In this document: in pieces, positions 24,623-34,921 of the stretch
Layout of the letters: each line of letters opens with the position of its first letter
How positions within the stretch are numbered: position 1 is the first letter of the stretch
Source: Stenotrophomonas maltophilia
GTDB taxonomy: Bacteria; Pseudomonadota; Gammaproteobacteria; Xanthomonadales; Xanthomonadaceae
DNA length: 64,000 nucleotides
Reading direction: 5' to 3'
NCBI RefSeq assembly: GCF_002205165.1
Contig: NZ_NIVS01000007.1
Span: 62,001-126,000 of the forward strand
Program-made: the position numbers and the translations under genes
Notes under the pieces: model-generated
The model's database searches: none
What the model saw: only the letters and a program-made list of their open reading frames with translations
Told to the model about the DNA's origin: nothing

Positions 24623-27600
24623 CAGATGTTGACTCCCATCGCCACGCGCAGCACGCCGCTGCCGTCATAGACGCGCCAGTTGCCATTGCTGTACTCCGTG
24701 CGCTCACCGCCCCCGGAAGGGCTGACGCGGAACCGGTCCGCCACGATGTCGAACACGGCCTCCTGTCCGGTCACGCCCAGGCGAACACCGCCCACCTTGC
24801 CATCTGCACGCACGTCCACCGCCCACTGTGCCTCCGCCGACTGTCCCGACACCGCGAACGGTGGCGGCTGGGTGGCACCTTCTGCCACCTCGCACAGCAT
24901 CGGTTGCCACAGCCACATGTAGGGCCATGCCTCGCCCAGGCCTCGCAACCGGATGGCGACGCGCATGAACGCAGTCCCCGGGGGCGCCTTCTGGATTCCG
25001 AAGTAGCGTGGGAACTCATTGAGGGGACCGGCGGTGCGGTTGGTGTTTACCACCTCCTGGCACGACACGCTGCCGATGATGGCGCCCGCCCCGTTCATGA
25101 ATTCCGCATAGAACAGCACACCGCAGCGGTGGGTATTGATGCCTGCCGCAATGCAGTAGGTCTTACCCGCGATGGCCGGAACGTTGTTGACCATGATGCC
25201 CCAGTTGTTGTCCGTCAGCGCCGCAGAACGCACTGTCGAAAGGGCCGTGCTGAATCCGTGCGGGATGTAGTTCGTGTCATTGGAAGAATTTCCCCACGGT
25301 GCCCACGTTCCCACCTGTCCCCAGCCTGTCCCGCTCCAGTTCGGGAACGTGCTGTTAGGGATGAGGTTGCCGCCTTCGCCCTGGTTGCGGACTTGGACCT
25401 GCATCGACTGCACAACCGCTGCATCGGCCTTGCCACCCAGCGAAGCCTGCACGCCCTGAATCTGCGATGCCTGCGCGCTGATCTGGCTACCCTGCTGCGT
25501 CACGGTGGACTGCATCTGCTGCCACGCGGTCGAATTGAAGTCACCTAGGCGAGTGTTCAGCGCGGTAATGCTGTAGGCGTTTGCAGTGATCTGATTACCC
25601 TGCTGGGTCACCTTGGTGTCCAGGCCGCTGATCGCGGTCGCCTGGGCGTCGATCGCCACCTCCTCGGTGATGTCGAACATCTCAATTCGATCAAAGATCA
25701 GACGGCCGGTCGTGGGCGTCCACAGCTGCAACATGAATTCGTTTCGGGTATCGCCGATCGGGACGGTCACGGTGTACCGCACCCACGCCGTCGTCACCTG
25801 GACCTTCTGGTCGTTGTTGCCCTCGCCGGAGGCATCACGGACGCGGGTGCGTACCGTCACCTCCATGGCACCGTCCAGGCCCCGCGCTACGAACGTGACG
25901 CGCAGGCGGCGCTGGGGCTTGCCCAGCTTTACCGGTGCCCATCGCCCGTTGTTGCTGAAGATAAACGGGCTGGCGGTGGCGGACGCCGGACGGGTAATCA
26001 TCAGGGCATTGCCCTGCTGACCACCGCCGACGACGTGAGTCACTGTGCTGCCGCCGCCCAAGCCGCCGGGGAGCCACAGCTGCATCCCATAGTCGAACGT
26101 CGGGTTCTCCACCAAACTCTCGCCACGATTCACCGTGGACAGGATCGTGGAATTCAGCTCGGTCACCTGCGTAGCCTGGGCATCAATCTTGCCCTCTGCC
26201 TGAGTCACGCGGGTCGTCAGGCCCTGCAACGCCGTAGCGGCACCGTCTGCCGCCTGCTGCGCATTGAACGCTTCGGTCACGTCAACGATGCGGATGTCAT
26301 CCAGATCCACCTTCACGCCTGCCGTGCGGCCGTTGTTCGGGATGGAGACCCACAGCTGCCATTTCTCGGCGTCGGCCCGGGTGGTCAGATAACCCGAATT
26401 CTTGACCCACTGGCCTTTGTTCTGCGCCAGCGATGCGAAGGAGCGCCCGAGGCCCGGCCAGTTGCGACTCGCCGTGGAACTGTTCGCCGCCTGCGACATC
26501 CACCCCACCGTGATCTGCCCGGTGGCAGGGGTGGCGCTGTCGTCACGCATACGGGCCCAATATTCAACGTAGAACCGACGTTCCGCACCCACCGCCGTGA
26601 ACTCGCCAAAGTAGGCATCGGCATTGCTGCCGTTGGCGGCAGCGGTCTCGATGTTCATGCCCAGGCGCCCGGTGCGCGCCGCGCTCGCCTTATAGGTGAA
26701 CACGTTACCGCCGGCGGCGGTGGCGTACACCTGCCCGTCGATACCGAACTCGAACGTGCCATACGGGAACAGGCTGTCGTCCCCGCTGAGGACTGTGCCC
26801 ATCTGGCTCTGCAGCCGGGTCACGTTTGTGGCTGCGCTGTCCACCCTGCCTTCCACTGCCGTGGTTCGCGTGGAGAGCTGCTGCAACGCGGTTGTATTCG
26901 CGCTGGTGTTGCTGGCTACGTCGGTGACTTCGCTGCGCAGAGCGATGATCTGTGCCGACTGCGAGTCCACAGTCGATCCAAGTTGGCTCACCGTCGATGT
27001 CAGGCCCGATACCGCGGAGGCAGTGGCGTTGATCGTGCCTTGTAGCTCGTTGGTGCTCGCGGACCACTGTGTAGCGACTTCGCCCTGTTGGAACTGGGCG
27101 TTATCCAGGTCCATCTGCACCGCGCCCAAGCCGCCAGCCACAGCCAAGAGGCGATAGATGACTCGTGCGTACGTGCCGGTGGGAGGGGCTTCAGTCGGTG
27201 AAGCTACAAAGCGTTGGAACGTGTCAGTCAGAACGAAGTCCTGCTGAAGAGTTGTTACCGCCGAGCCGGACTGCGAATTGACGTACTGCGTGATGAAACG
27301 CAGCTTGGCGCCCGGCGTACCCCGTGCCCACACCGATTGCACGTACTTTTCGCCGGCCGTCACCTTGGGGCGGTTCGCGTTCACCGGCTCAACGCCCAGG
27401 TATGCGCTGACGGTGGAAAGCGAACCGGAAAGGCTGAGGAAGCGCGACGATCCTGCAAGTAGGCTTGCACCGTACCCAACAGTGAAGGACTGCGATGTAT
27501 TGGTCTGCCAGTTCGGCAACAGGGTGGTGGTGCTGGTGCTGCTCTCGAAGCCGCTGTCGGTCAGCAGGTTGTCCCCGCCAATGTTTTGTAGCGACGCGTT

Positions 27601-29058
27601 GATGCTGGTAATCGACTGCGCCAGCGCGTTGGTGGTGGTTGCGGTGGATTCTTGGAGAGCCGTGACCGACGCCGTGGTGGCTAGCGAGCCCGACCCGGCC
27701 GGCATGCGCGCTTCCATCGTGCTGATGCGCTGCACCTGGGCCGAGTCCGCTGCCACCCGGGCGCGCAGTTCCTCGTAGGCGATCCCGGAGGTCAGCTGGG
27801 CCGGATCCGTGCCCGTGTAGTTCCCTCGCATCTGCACCGCAAGTGCGGTTCGCTGACTGGCCTCGGCGGCATCCGCAGTGATGCGCGCCTGGGTCTCCTC
27901 CTGCACCAGCGCCACCGACGCCCCCGGCTGGGGGCGGCCCACGGCGATGTAGTCGATCAGGTAGTAGTTGGCCACCGTCTGCGCAGCGCCCAGCTGCAGG
28001 CGGATCGCGTCCACCTTGGCCGGCCACCAGGCAACGTCCTGAACGTCTACCGTGGCCATGCCGTTCACGTCCCACGCCGGCTCCGGGATGGATGCACGCT
28101 TCTGCGTGTTCCATGCCTGGTCCGTCGCGGTGATCCACTGCAGGGAGCCGCCCCACGTTGGGGCTCCCACGCGCCTTACGCGCAGCTTGACGAAACGGTA
28201 AGCGCTGCCGTCGATGGCCAGCGCCACCGGTGACTGTACCCACGGCGCGGTGGCGTGGTTTGCAGGGCGCAACCAGCCATCCACCAACGTGGGGGCGCCA
28301 TTGCCGGTCCACCCCTCGGTGGTCTGGTTGAAAGGCCAGAGCTTGATGCTATCGAACTGCGTACCGCTGCCGGCCGCAACTTCCGACACAGCGCGCGCCA
28401 GCGACTCGTCGGCGCTCTGCCGCAACTGCTCCTCTCGGGTGATCGCGGCCTCGCGTGCCATCTTCTCGTTGAGGATGGCGTCGATGCGTGCTTGGGCTTC
28501 TGCGCCGATCGCCTGCATGGCCTCGCCCACCCCCTGCTGCCGTAGCAGCGCCTCAGCCACCAAGTCCTGCGCGGCCTGCGCCAGCCCCGCGGCGCGCGCG
28601 GCCGCCTCATCGGCGATGGCCTGAATTCGGGCACTGACCTCGGCTGCCAGCTTCGCCTGCTGCTCCGCCAGATCGGTCGACGTGGTCGGCGGGGTGACGC
28701 CCACCACGGTTCCCGTGCCGGTCTTTCCGCGCACGGTCGGGGTGATCTGGAACCACCAAGTGCTGCCACTGCCGTCGTTGTAGACGTAGCGGGTTTCGGT
28801 GGTGCGGTGGATCTCCGTCCACGGCCCGTCCTTGGTCTCGCTGCGTGAGATGACGTAGATCACACCTTCCAGGTCGACGGCATCCCACTCAAGGACAACG
28901 CCGTCGGCGACCGGCGTGGGGGTGACGCCGTTGGCCGGCGGCACATCCGGCGCCTTGAAGGGCACCGGGAACCACGTGGAGAAGCGCGGCGCCACCGGAG
29001 ATGCCGACGGCAGCGCGCCCACGCCGATCTCCACCAGCGTGAGTTTCCTTGCTTGCAT
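24622..29058 (-). CDS. Large central tail fibre / host-specificity protein
   Basis: 1,478 residues. A fibronectin-III-like module near the N-terminus (about 45-120, VLEWDAVDLEGVIYVISRSETKDGPW) precedes an Ala-rich coiled coil (DLAEQQAKLAAEVSARIQAIADEAAARA). Several jelly-roll-like segments with LLTDSGFESSTSTTTLLPNWQTN-type starts look like carbohydrate-binding folds, separated by TALQQL-type coiled-coil linkers. The end, WAVDVRADGKVGGVRLG through FRVSPSG, is typical of the DUF1983 tip of lambda J-like proteins. It recognises the host receptor. Confidence 0.85.
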   Translation of the reverse strand: MQARKLTLVEIGVGALPSASPVAPRFSTWFPVPFKAPDVPPANGVTPTPVADGVVLEWDAVDLEGVIYVISRSETKDGPWTEIHRTTETRYVYNDGSGSTWWFQITPTVRGKTGTGTVVGVTPPTTSTDLAEQQAKLAAEVSARIQAIADEAAARAAGLAQAAQDLVAEALLRQQGVGEAMQAIGAEAQARIDAILNEKMAREAAITREEQLRQSADESLARAVSEVAAGSGTQFDSIKLWPFNQTTEGWTGNGAPTLVDGWLRPANHATAPWVQSPVALAIDGSAYRFVKLRVRRVGAPTWGGSLQWITATDQAWNTQKRASIPEPAWDVNGMATVDVQDVAWWPAKVDAIRLQLGAAQTVANYYLIDYIAVGRPQPGASVALVQEETQARITADAAEASQRTALAVQMRGNYTGTDPAQLTSGIAYEELRARVAADSAQVQRISTMEARMPAGSGSLATTASVTALQESTATTTNALAQSITSINASLQNIGGDNLLTDSGFESSTSTTTLLPNWQTNTSQSFTVGYGASLLAGSSRFLSLSGSLSTVSAYLGVEPVNANRPKVTAGEKYVQSVWARGTPGAKLRFITQYVNSQSGSAVTTLQQDFVLTDTFQRFVASPTEAPPTGTYARVIYRLLAVAGGLGAVQMDLDNAQFQQGEVATQWSASTNELQGTINATASAVSGLTSTVSQLGSTVDSQSAQIIALRSEVTDVASNTSANTTALQQLSTRTTAVEGRVDSAATNVTRLQSQMGTVLSGDDSLFPYGTFEFGIDGQVYATAAGGNVFTYKASAARTGRLGMNIETAAANGSNADAYFGEFTAVGAERRFYVEYWARMRDDSATPATGQITVGWMSQAANSSTASRNWPGLGRSFASLAQNKGQWVKNSGYLTTRADAEKWQLWVSIPNNGRTAGVKVDLDDIRIVDVTEAFNAQQAADGAATALQGLTTRVTQAEGKIDAQATQVTELNSTILSTVNRGESLVENPTFDYGMQLWLPGGLGGGSTVTHVVGGGQQGNALMITRPASATASPFIFSNNGRWAPVKLGKPQRRLRVTFVARGLDGAMEVTVRTRVRDASGEGNNDQKVQVTTAWVRYTVTVPIGDTRNEFMLQLWTPTTGRLIFDRIEMFDITEEVAIDAQATAISGLDTKVTQQGNQITANAYSITALNTRLGDFNSTAWQQMQSTVTQQGSQISAQASQIQGVQASLGGKADAAVVQSMQVQVRNQGEGGNLIPNSTFPNWSGTGWGQVGTWAPWGNSSNDTNYIPHGFSTALSTVRSAALTDNNWGIMVNNVPAIAGKTYCIAAGINTHRCGVLFYAEFMNGAGAIIGSVSCQEVVNTNRTAGPLNEFPRYFGIQKAPPGTAFMRVAIRLRGLGEAWPYMWLWQPMLCEVAEGATQPPPFAVSGQSAEAQWAVDVRADGKVGGVRLGVTGQEAVFDIVADRFRVSPSGGGERTEYSNGNWRVYDGSGVLRVAMGVNI

Positions 29059-29064
29059 TGCTGA

Positions 29065-32000
29065 TTACCTCGTGTAGTTGAGCGAACTGCGCAGCTCGGC
29101 GCTGCTGGCGTTGCGTACGCCTTGGGTGGTGGTAGACACGAGCTGGCGGAGCAGCTGGTTCTGCTCGGCGAGCAGAGCGTTGCTCTGCTGCACGGCGGCA
29201 GTGGTTTGCGTTTGGGCGTCGTTGTTCACCACCAGGTCGAACACAGCCCGGCTGAAGTTGTCCGGCAGCGCCTCGATGGCGTCGGCCAGCGCCCCCATGC
29301 TGGTTCCGTCCTGCAGGTCGAGGTTCCCGACCTTCATCCCGTCGATCAGGCCGGTCACCTGGTCGTAAAGGCCGTTGTAGTCCTGGCCGCTGGCGTAAAG
29401 GTTCCGACCAAAGCCCAGAGCCGCCTGTGCGGCCGCCTGCGCGGCGCTGGTGTCGCCACCGGCCACCGCACGCTCCAGCTCCTGCATCGTCTTCTGCAGC
29501 TTCTCCTGATCGGTCAGCGTCGAAAGGTCGCTGGTATCCAACCCGTACCGCATCGCCTTCTTGTCGGCGTCGATCTGGGCCTGCAGCTTGCCCATGTTCG
29601 TTGCCCGCAACGCCTCGATCTTGGCCAGGTCCTCGGCGCGGGCACCGGACAGGCCGAGCGCCTTGGCGTAGTCGTTGGCCGCCTTCACCTGCTGGCGATA
29701 CGTGCGCTCGATCGACAACGCCTGCGACTGGTACTGCGTCAGGTTCGCCGTCATCAGCTGCGTACTCACGTCGGCCATGAGGCTGGCGTAGTTCCCCAGG
29801 AGGCCCGTCACCTTCTCCACCTGCGTGGCCAAGTTCGTGCCGGCGACGCTGGCCAAGTCCTGGAAGTAGTCGACGGCTTTGTTGACCTTCTCCACCTCCA
29901 TGCCGTTCAGCGCGCGCCCCAGCTCGTCGGCGTTGCCAACAGCCAGTGCGATAGAAGCACTGAGGGCCGAGAACACGTCCGACGCTTCGAAGTAGCCATC
30001 CAGCTGCCCGCCGAACCCCGCCGCCTTCACTGCCTCGGTGAAGAGGCGATCCGTCATGTCGGCCAGGTAGGCTTCCAACTGCGACTTCGCTTCGGCCGAA
30101 TCGGCCGACAGCTGCAGCTTGCCCAGCGACACCTTCACGCCGGCCAGCTGCCCCGACAGGTCGATGCCGAGCTGTTTGGCCAGATCCGTGGTGGCGCCAC
30201 GCACCTGCCGCGCCGCCATGTCGAAGGTGCGATCGATGCCTGGGTCAAGGTCGCCGTACTGGGTCCACTTCTTGTCGCTGCGGAACATGCCCCCCTTGGC
30301 CTTGATGTCCGCGTAGGACTGGCCGTCGAAGCCACCGAAGCCGTAGCTGCCGGTGAGGCCCTGCCCGGTCACCTTGGGGGCGCTGCGCCCAAACAGCTTG
30401 GCGTGGATGCTGGACCCCGACAGGATCGATGCGGTCTTGTCGTTGAAGCCCAGGCCACGGAATCCCTTGTCTGCCAGGCCCACCGCACCGGCAGTGGCGA
30501 TCTTGCCGGCCCAGCTCTCCCCGTTGGCAATATCCCAGCCTTGGTCGAACAGCTCGGCGTTCTTCATCATGCCGGCAACGATCCAGCCGATGATGGGCAC
30601 CGCCGCCGCGGCAGAGCTTGCCGCACCCGCTCCGGCGCCGGCCCCGGCACTGCCCCCACCGATCAGCCCCGAGAAACTGGAGCCGGTCATCCCGGCCATG
30701 CTGGTCACGTCCCCGAAGCCGGTCAGGGATCCTGCCGCCGATCCTGCCGAGCTGCCGAATCCGAACAGGCCCTGCCCCTTGGACAGCAGGCCGGCTACCG
30801 TGCCCATGTTCTGACCGCCCGCAGCCGAGCCGTTGCCGCCGAACAGGCCCATCATGCTCTGCAGGTTCAGCCCGCCACCCTGCCCACTCATCCCGTTCAG
30901 AATCTGCGTCTGGATGGGGATAACCAGCTTCTGCTGCAGGAACTCCCGGGCCAGGTCGCGCAGTCCGCGCTTGGCCGCGTCCTTGAGGTCATCCCACAGG
31001 TTGTCGAAGTCGCGCATTCCCCCTGCCACGAAGTCAGCCATAGCATCGGCAGCATCGCCAACGCCATAGATCAGTACGTTGGCCCATGCCTCCACATTGG
31101 CAGCAGCCTCTTCCACCCGCAGCGATAGATCGGCCGATGCCCGGGCCGCGGCGAGCATGGATTGCTCGTATGCCTCGTAGGACGCCACACCCTTCCTACG
31201 GGCAAGCTCCTCTTTGCTCCCTGCCGCTTCCACGGCCTTCTGCAGCTCCTGCCGCATGTCACGCTCGTTCATCATCTGGCGGCGCGACAGCTCGCGCGCG
31301 CGCCCGACCTTGCCGAGCATGGCCACCTCGGCGTCCATGGTGGCCAGCATCGATTCCGGGCTGGACAGCGCCTTGTTGATTTCCGCGGTGGACTGCTCAA
31401 GTGCCTTCTGCGACTCCAGCACCAAGGCGTTGTACGCCGCCCGCTCGATGCGTCCCTCCTTGAGCGATTCCTTGAGCTTGTCCTCGAGCTGCTTCTGGCG
31501 CTCCGTGGCCTCGGCCAGCGGCCCCGCCATGGTCGCGGCGGCCATCGCCGCTTGCTCGTTGTAACGCTTGATTGCCTCCGCGTCGGCTTTGCGGTCCTTC
31601 GCGCCGGCACGCTCTGCCGCGGACGCCGCCTTGCGCGATTCGGTGAAGGTCTTCTGTGCGGCAGCAAGATCGGTCTGGAGCCGGATGTACTGGGCGCCCT
31701 GCTCGATGTACTGCTTGACCTTCGGATCGTCGCGCTTGGAGAAATCGACTCCGCCCGCCTGGGCCTCCTTGAACCAATCGGCCACATCCAGCTTTGCCAC
31801 GTCGGCAGCGCTCTTCCCGACACGAGCAAGCTGGCCAGGAAGCGACTGCATCGCCGATGCGATGCGCTTACCGGCGGCGCCGGCCGAATCCCCCAAGACG
31901 TTGAACGATCCCGACAGGGCGTCGGTTGCGCTCTTCGCTTGGTTGCTGCTGCCAGTAAAGGCCTCGAGAATCGACCTCTTACGGTCGACCTCCCGGCCAG

Positions 32001-33648
32001 CGGTAGCCGCTGCGGCCGTTTCTTCGGTCAAGCTCTTCGTGACGGCGGCGGCGGCCGGGGAGCCTTCAATCATGGCCCGCCAAGCAGCCTCAAGACCGGT
32101 GGCAAATTCGTCCGCCGTGACTTTTCCCGCCTTGAATGCGGCATCCAGCCGTTCGGTTTCCTTGATGAAGGCCGACGCCTGGCCGACGTTGGAGAAGTTG
32201 GTAGCTGCTGCCACCATCTCGCCAATCGAGCCGGTGATCGTCTTGTAGTTGGCGTCGATCTCCTTCTGCAGGCGCAGGATTTCGCCCGCCTGCTGCTGAC
32301 GGTTCAATTCGCGGAACTTTTCGATCGCGGTGTCGGCAGCACCGCCGAAATCGATCAGCGCGGCTGACGCGGTGTTGGTGTTGTCTCGGAAGATCAACCA
32401 ACCAGCTGCTGCCGTGGCCAGCATCGTGACGATGCCAGCAGGCCCGCCCAGCATGGCAAGCGTCGAGGAGCCTGCCCGCGCGAGCCAACCCGCGTTTGCG
32501 GCGGTGGCCTGGGCCTGCGCCTGAGCCAGCAGCAGGGTTGCTTGCCGGTGTTCAAGAGTCGCGGCCGCAGCCTTGGAGCTTACCGAAACGCTGCCGCCGA
32601 TCGCAGCTGTACGCCGGACCTCTGCCTGGGCATCAAGCATGGCAGCACGGGTGCGCAGCTCAAGCTGCTGAGCCGCAGCCAAGCTCTGCGCTGCGGCCGC
32701 CCGATCGGCAACCATCCCAGCGTTAGCTGCTGTCACCCGAGCGAGAAGAGCCTTCACCAAGGGGCCAGAGGCCAGTGCCGCGGAGGCGATCGCCACCGCC
32801 TGCAGGTTGTTTCCGAGGACGGCAATACCGGCAGCAAGAGCCTGTGACGCGCCAGTGGCCTCATCGGCGCGGCCAACCATCTCGGAGAGGTTGGTGTTAA
32901 GCAAAGTCAGTGACTGACCTACGGTCGCGTCCATCTTTCCGAACGCTTCGTCGACGGCGCCTGCCTGACGCTGAAGTGCATTGATGACCTGGTCTGCAGT
33001 TAGCTTTCCGGCCGCCCCCAGTTCGCGGAGTTTGCCCATTGGGACGTTGAGCCCCTTGGCGATTTCCTGAGCAAGGGCTGGGGCACCCGCCAGCACCGAG
33101 TTCAGCTCCTCACCACGCAAAGCGCCTGATGCGAACGCCTGGCCAAGCTGAACGAGTGCGCCCTCTGCCGCAGCGGCGCTGCTGCCGCTGATCACCAACG
33201 TCTTGCTGATCGTCTCTACGACCCGCGCCAGGCCGGCGCCAGACAGCCCCAGAGCATCCTGATTCATCGCAATACGCTGGTAGAGCTCGGCAGTCGCTCC
33301 CAACGGCTGACGAGTCGCCTTCGCGACCTGGATAACATCCTGTTGAGCCGCAACAAACGACGCCTGATCCTTGGTTACAAGGCGAAGCCGGTTGTTCAGG
33401 TTCGTCCATTCGTCCGCTTTGCCGATTACTGCCTTGACGGCGGCCAGCGCCGAAGTCATTCCCACGGCTTCGAACGCAACGCGACGAAAGCCCGCAGAGA
33501 CCTCATCCGCGCCGCGGCGGGTGGCGTCCGACATGGACGCCTGGATGGACTCCATGTCGCGCTTAACCACACGCGCGGCCTTCCCACTGTCGCGCTCGAA
33601 GGAGCCCGACTTCAGCAACAGGTCTACGGTAAGGGTGTAAAGGCTCAT
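29065..33648 (-). CDS. Tail tape measure protein
   Basis: 1,527 residues from the ATG at 33648 (MSLYTLTVDLLLKSGSFERD). An upstream in-frame start at 33690 adds 14 residues that fit less well. The N-terminal tape-measure domain contains WTNLNNRLRLVTKDQ and GAPALAQEIAKGLN. Long Ala-rich helices follow, with hydrophobic stretches (LAMLGGPAGIVTMLATAAAGWLIF) and a Gly/Ala-rich segment near 1000 (SGLIGGGSAGAGAG). It sets the tail length, implying a tail of roughly 200 nm by the usual proportion. It directs DNA passage through the host envelope. Confidence 0.92.
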   Translation of the reverse strand: MSLYTLTVDLLLKSGSFERDSGKAARVVKRDMESIQASMSDATRRGADEVSAGFRRVAFEAVGMTSALAAVKAVIGKADEWTNLNNRLRLVTKDQASFVAAQQDVIQVAKATRQPLGATAELYQRIAMNQDALGLSGAGLARVVETISKTLVISGSSAAAAEGALVQLGQAFASGALRGEELNSVLAGAPALAQEIAKGLNVPMGKLRELGAAGKLTADQVINALQRQAGAVDEAFGKMDATVGQSLTLLNTNLSEMVGRADEATGASQALAAGIAVLGNNLQAVAIASAALASGPLVKALLARVTAANAGMVADRAAAAQSLAAAQQLELRTRAAMLDAQAEVRRTAAIGGSVSVSSKAAAATLEHRQATLLLAQAQAQATAANAGWLARAGSSTLAMLGGPAGIVTMLATAAAGWLIFRDNTNTASAALIDFGGAADTAIEKFRELNRQQQAGEILRLQKEIDANYKTITGSIGEMVAAATNFSNVGQASAFIKETERLDAAFKAGKVTADEFATGLEAAWRAMIEGSPAAAAVTKSLTEETAAAATAGREVDRKRSILEAFTGSSNQAKSATDALSGSFNVLGDSAGAAGKRIASAMQSLPGQLARVGKSAADVAKLDVADWFKEAQAGGVDFSKRDDPKVKQYIEQGAQYIRLQTDLAAAQKTFTESRKAASAAERAGAKDRKADAEAIKRYNEQAAMAAATMAGPLAEATERQKQLEDKLKESLKEGRIERAAYNALVLESQKALEQSTAEINKALSSPESMLATMDAEVAMLGKVGRARELSRRQMMNERDMRQELQKAVEAAGSKEELARRKGVASYEAYEQSMLAAARASADLSLRVEEAAANVEAWANVLIYGVGDAADAMADFVAGGMRDFDNLWDDLKDAAKRGLRDLAREFLQQKLVIPIQTQILNGMSGQGGGLNLQSMMGLFGGNGSAAGGQNMGTVAGLLSKGQGLFGFGSSAGSAAGSLTGFGDVTSMAGMTGSSFSGLIGGGSAGAGAGAGAASSAAAAVPIIGWIVAGMMKNAELFDQGWDIANGESWAGKIATAGAVGLADKGFRGLGFNDKTASILSGSSIHAKLFGRSAPKVTGQGLTGSYGFGGFDGQSYADIKAKGGMFRSDKKWTQYGDLDPGIDRTFDMAARQVRGATTDLAKQLGIDLSGQLAGVKVSLGKLQLSADSAEAKSQLEAYLADMTDRLFTEAVKAAGFGGQLDGYFEASDVFSALSASIALAVGNADELGRALNGMEVEKVNKAVDYFQDLASVAGTNLATQVEKVTGLLGNYASLMADVSTQLMTANLTQYQSQALSIERTYRQQVKAANDYAKALGLSGARAEDLAKIEALRATNMGKLQAQIDADKKAMRYGLDTSDLSTLTDQEKLQKTMQELERAVAGGDTSAAQAAAQAALGFGRNLYASGQDYNGLYDQVTGLIDGMKVGNLDLQDGTSMGALADAIEALPDNFSRAVFDLVVNNDAQTQTTAAVQQSNALLAEQNQLLRQLVSTTTQGVRNASSAELRSSLNYTR

Positions 33649-33690
33649 CCCATCGTCCACAAAAAAGGCCCGCACTTGGCGAGCCGACAT

Positions 33691-33716
33691 AAAAAAAGCC
33701 GCCCAGATGGGCGGCT
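33691..33716 (-). terminator. Terminator after the lipoprotein gene
   Basis: An 8-bp stem (agccgccc / gggcggct) with a 4-nt loop, ending on the minus strand in seven T. It lies between the lipoprotein gene and the tape measure start, so it must be read through or bypassed in late transcription. Confidence 0.8.
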
Positions 33717-33731
33717 CCTATTTGCTAACGA

Positions 33732-34094
33732 TTAGTTAGCGCGAGACCTTCGAATCACTTCGTCATTGATCACCAGTTCCTTCAGGAAATGGCCGTCCAA
33801 GGTCATAAGGCATCGTGCTGTGGAATCGACGTTTGCACCAAATCCGTTCATCAGGGTCAGTCCGTCGCCGTGATCCCACTGAACGACAATCTGTTCACCG
33901 GCACGCCGGACCGCCCTCGGGTCGGGGATATTCACTGAGGACGGGTTCTTTGCCGACTCTTTGATCCACTGCTGACAGTTTTTGCTCGCCTCCCGGAAAG
34001 CGCGTTGCTCGGGGGAAACGCTGCCGCAGGATGCAAGTAGCGTCCCGACAGCCAAAATGAAGGCAGCGGTGGCCAAGGTCGTGGGAGTTCTCAT
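33732..34094 (-). CDS. Prophage lipoprotein inserted in the tail operon
   Basis: 120 residues from the ATG at 34094. It has a lipoprotein signal (TAAFILAVGTLLASC, Cys23), then a small hydrophilic domain (SKNCQQWIKESAKNPSSVNIPDP, RCLMTLDGHFLKELVINDEVIRR) that resembles small exported proteins of bacteria rather than tail parts. It sits between tail genes with its own terminator, the layout of a lysogenic-conversion gene. Some phage lipoproteins block receptors or injection. That role is possible here but not shown. Confidence 0.7.
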   Translation of the reverse strand: MRTPTTLATAAFILAVGTLLASCGSVSPEQRAFREASKNCQQWIKESAKNPSSVNIPDPRAVRRAGEQIVVQWDHGDGLTLMNGFGANVDSTARCLMTLDGHFLKELVINDEVIRRSRAN

Positions 34095-34155
34095 TGCGAT
34101 CCTCGCATCAGTGTCGCCGCAGATTCTCGCACTCTCCCCGGCCCCCAACAAACCG

Positions 34156-34917
34156 CTATGCCGGCACCTCTTCAAATTCCATGTAACCCGAGAAGTACTG
34201 CCGGCTGATGTTCTCGGCGCTGGGTAGCTGCGTCGGGTAGCCATAGAGCGCTGACCGAGCGGCGAGCAGTGGGTCGAACGCCTTCGTGGCCATGTCGCGG
34301 TACTGAGGGACGACACAGGAGCGGCGGCGCCCCGCGAGCGCGGCCCCGATCGTCTCCCAGTCCATCCCGCCCAAGCCGCCGCCGCGCACAACGGTGGTGG
34401 CCCGGCCAGACAAGGTACAGACCAGCCTGCGGTACAGCACCCCCGCAACTGTGTTTATCTGGCCGCCCTTCGTTCGGGTGTGGACACTGGTGTCGATCGT
34501 CGCCACGGACCAGCCGTCGCTGATTCCCACATCCAACGCCCGGAAGATCGCGATCTCGCCCACGTCCACGTTGGTCGCGGTGGTGGCCACCTCCACCGAG
34601 ACGGTCGACACCAGCGAGGCCGACTGCGGGAACAGCCAGGCGCACACGCTTCCGTCCGGCAATCGCACTGTCTTCCCGGTTGCTCCCGCGGCGCTGACCT
34701 GAACGTCGGCGGGCAGGTTCAAGCCAAGAATCGCAATGATCCCCGGGACCACCGCCTCGGCCAGATTGATCGTGATCGCCAGCGAACCGGTGCGTCGGAT
34801 TCGCGATGCACGGCCCGGCTTGCCGTCGAAGAGGGCCGCGCCCTGGTCGGCGCTGAGCCAGGTGCCCCCGGTAAGGGTGACTGTCGTGACTGCCGGCATA
34901 CCATATCCAATCAACAC
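34156..34917 (-). CDS. Minor tail protein
   Basis: 253 residues from a GTG at 34917, preceded by GGGGA; an ATG at 34899 is also possible. It is mostly beta-type (TVTLTGGTWLSADQGAALFDGKPGRASRIRR, VSTVSVEVATTATNVDVGEIAIFRALDVG), resembling a distal-tail structural protein. It is 4 bp downstream of the 658-residue tail gene. No exact family was recognised. Confidence 0.7.
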   Translation of the reverse strand: MLIGYGMPAVTTVTLTGGTWLSADQGAALFDGKPGRASRIRRTGSLAITINLAEAVVPGIIAILGLNLPADVQVSAAGATGKTVRLPDGSVCAWLFPQSASLVSTVSVEVATTATNVDVGEIAIFRALDVGISDGWSVATIDTSVHTRTKGGQINTVAGVLYRRLVCTLSGRATTVVRGGGLGGMDWETIGAALAGRRRSCVVPQYRDMATKAFDPLLAARSALYGYPTQLPSAENISRQYFSGYMEFEEVPA

Positions 34918-34921
34918 GTCA

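Noticed and set aside
29122-31128. 668-residue plus-strand frame antisense to the tape measure gene
   Set aside because: No family-like motif, and it lies wholly within the tape measure gene.
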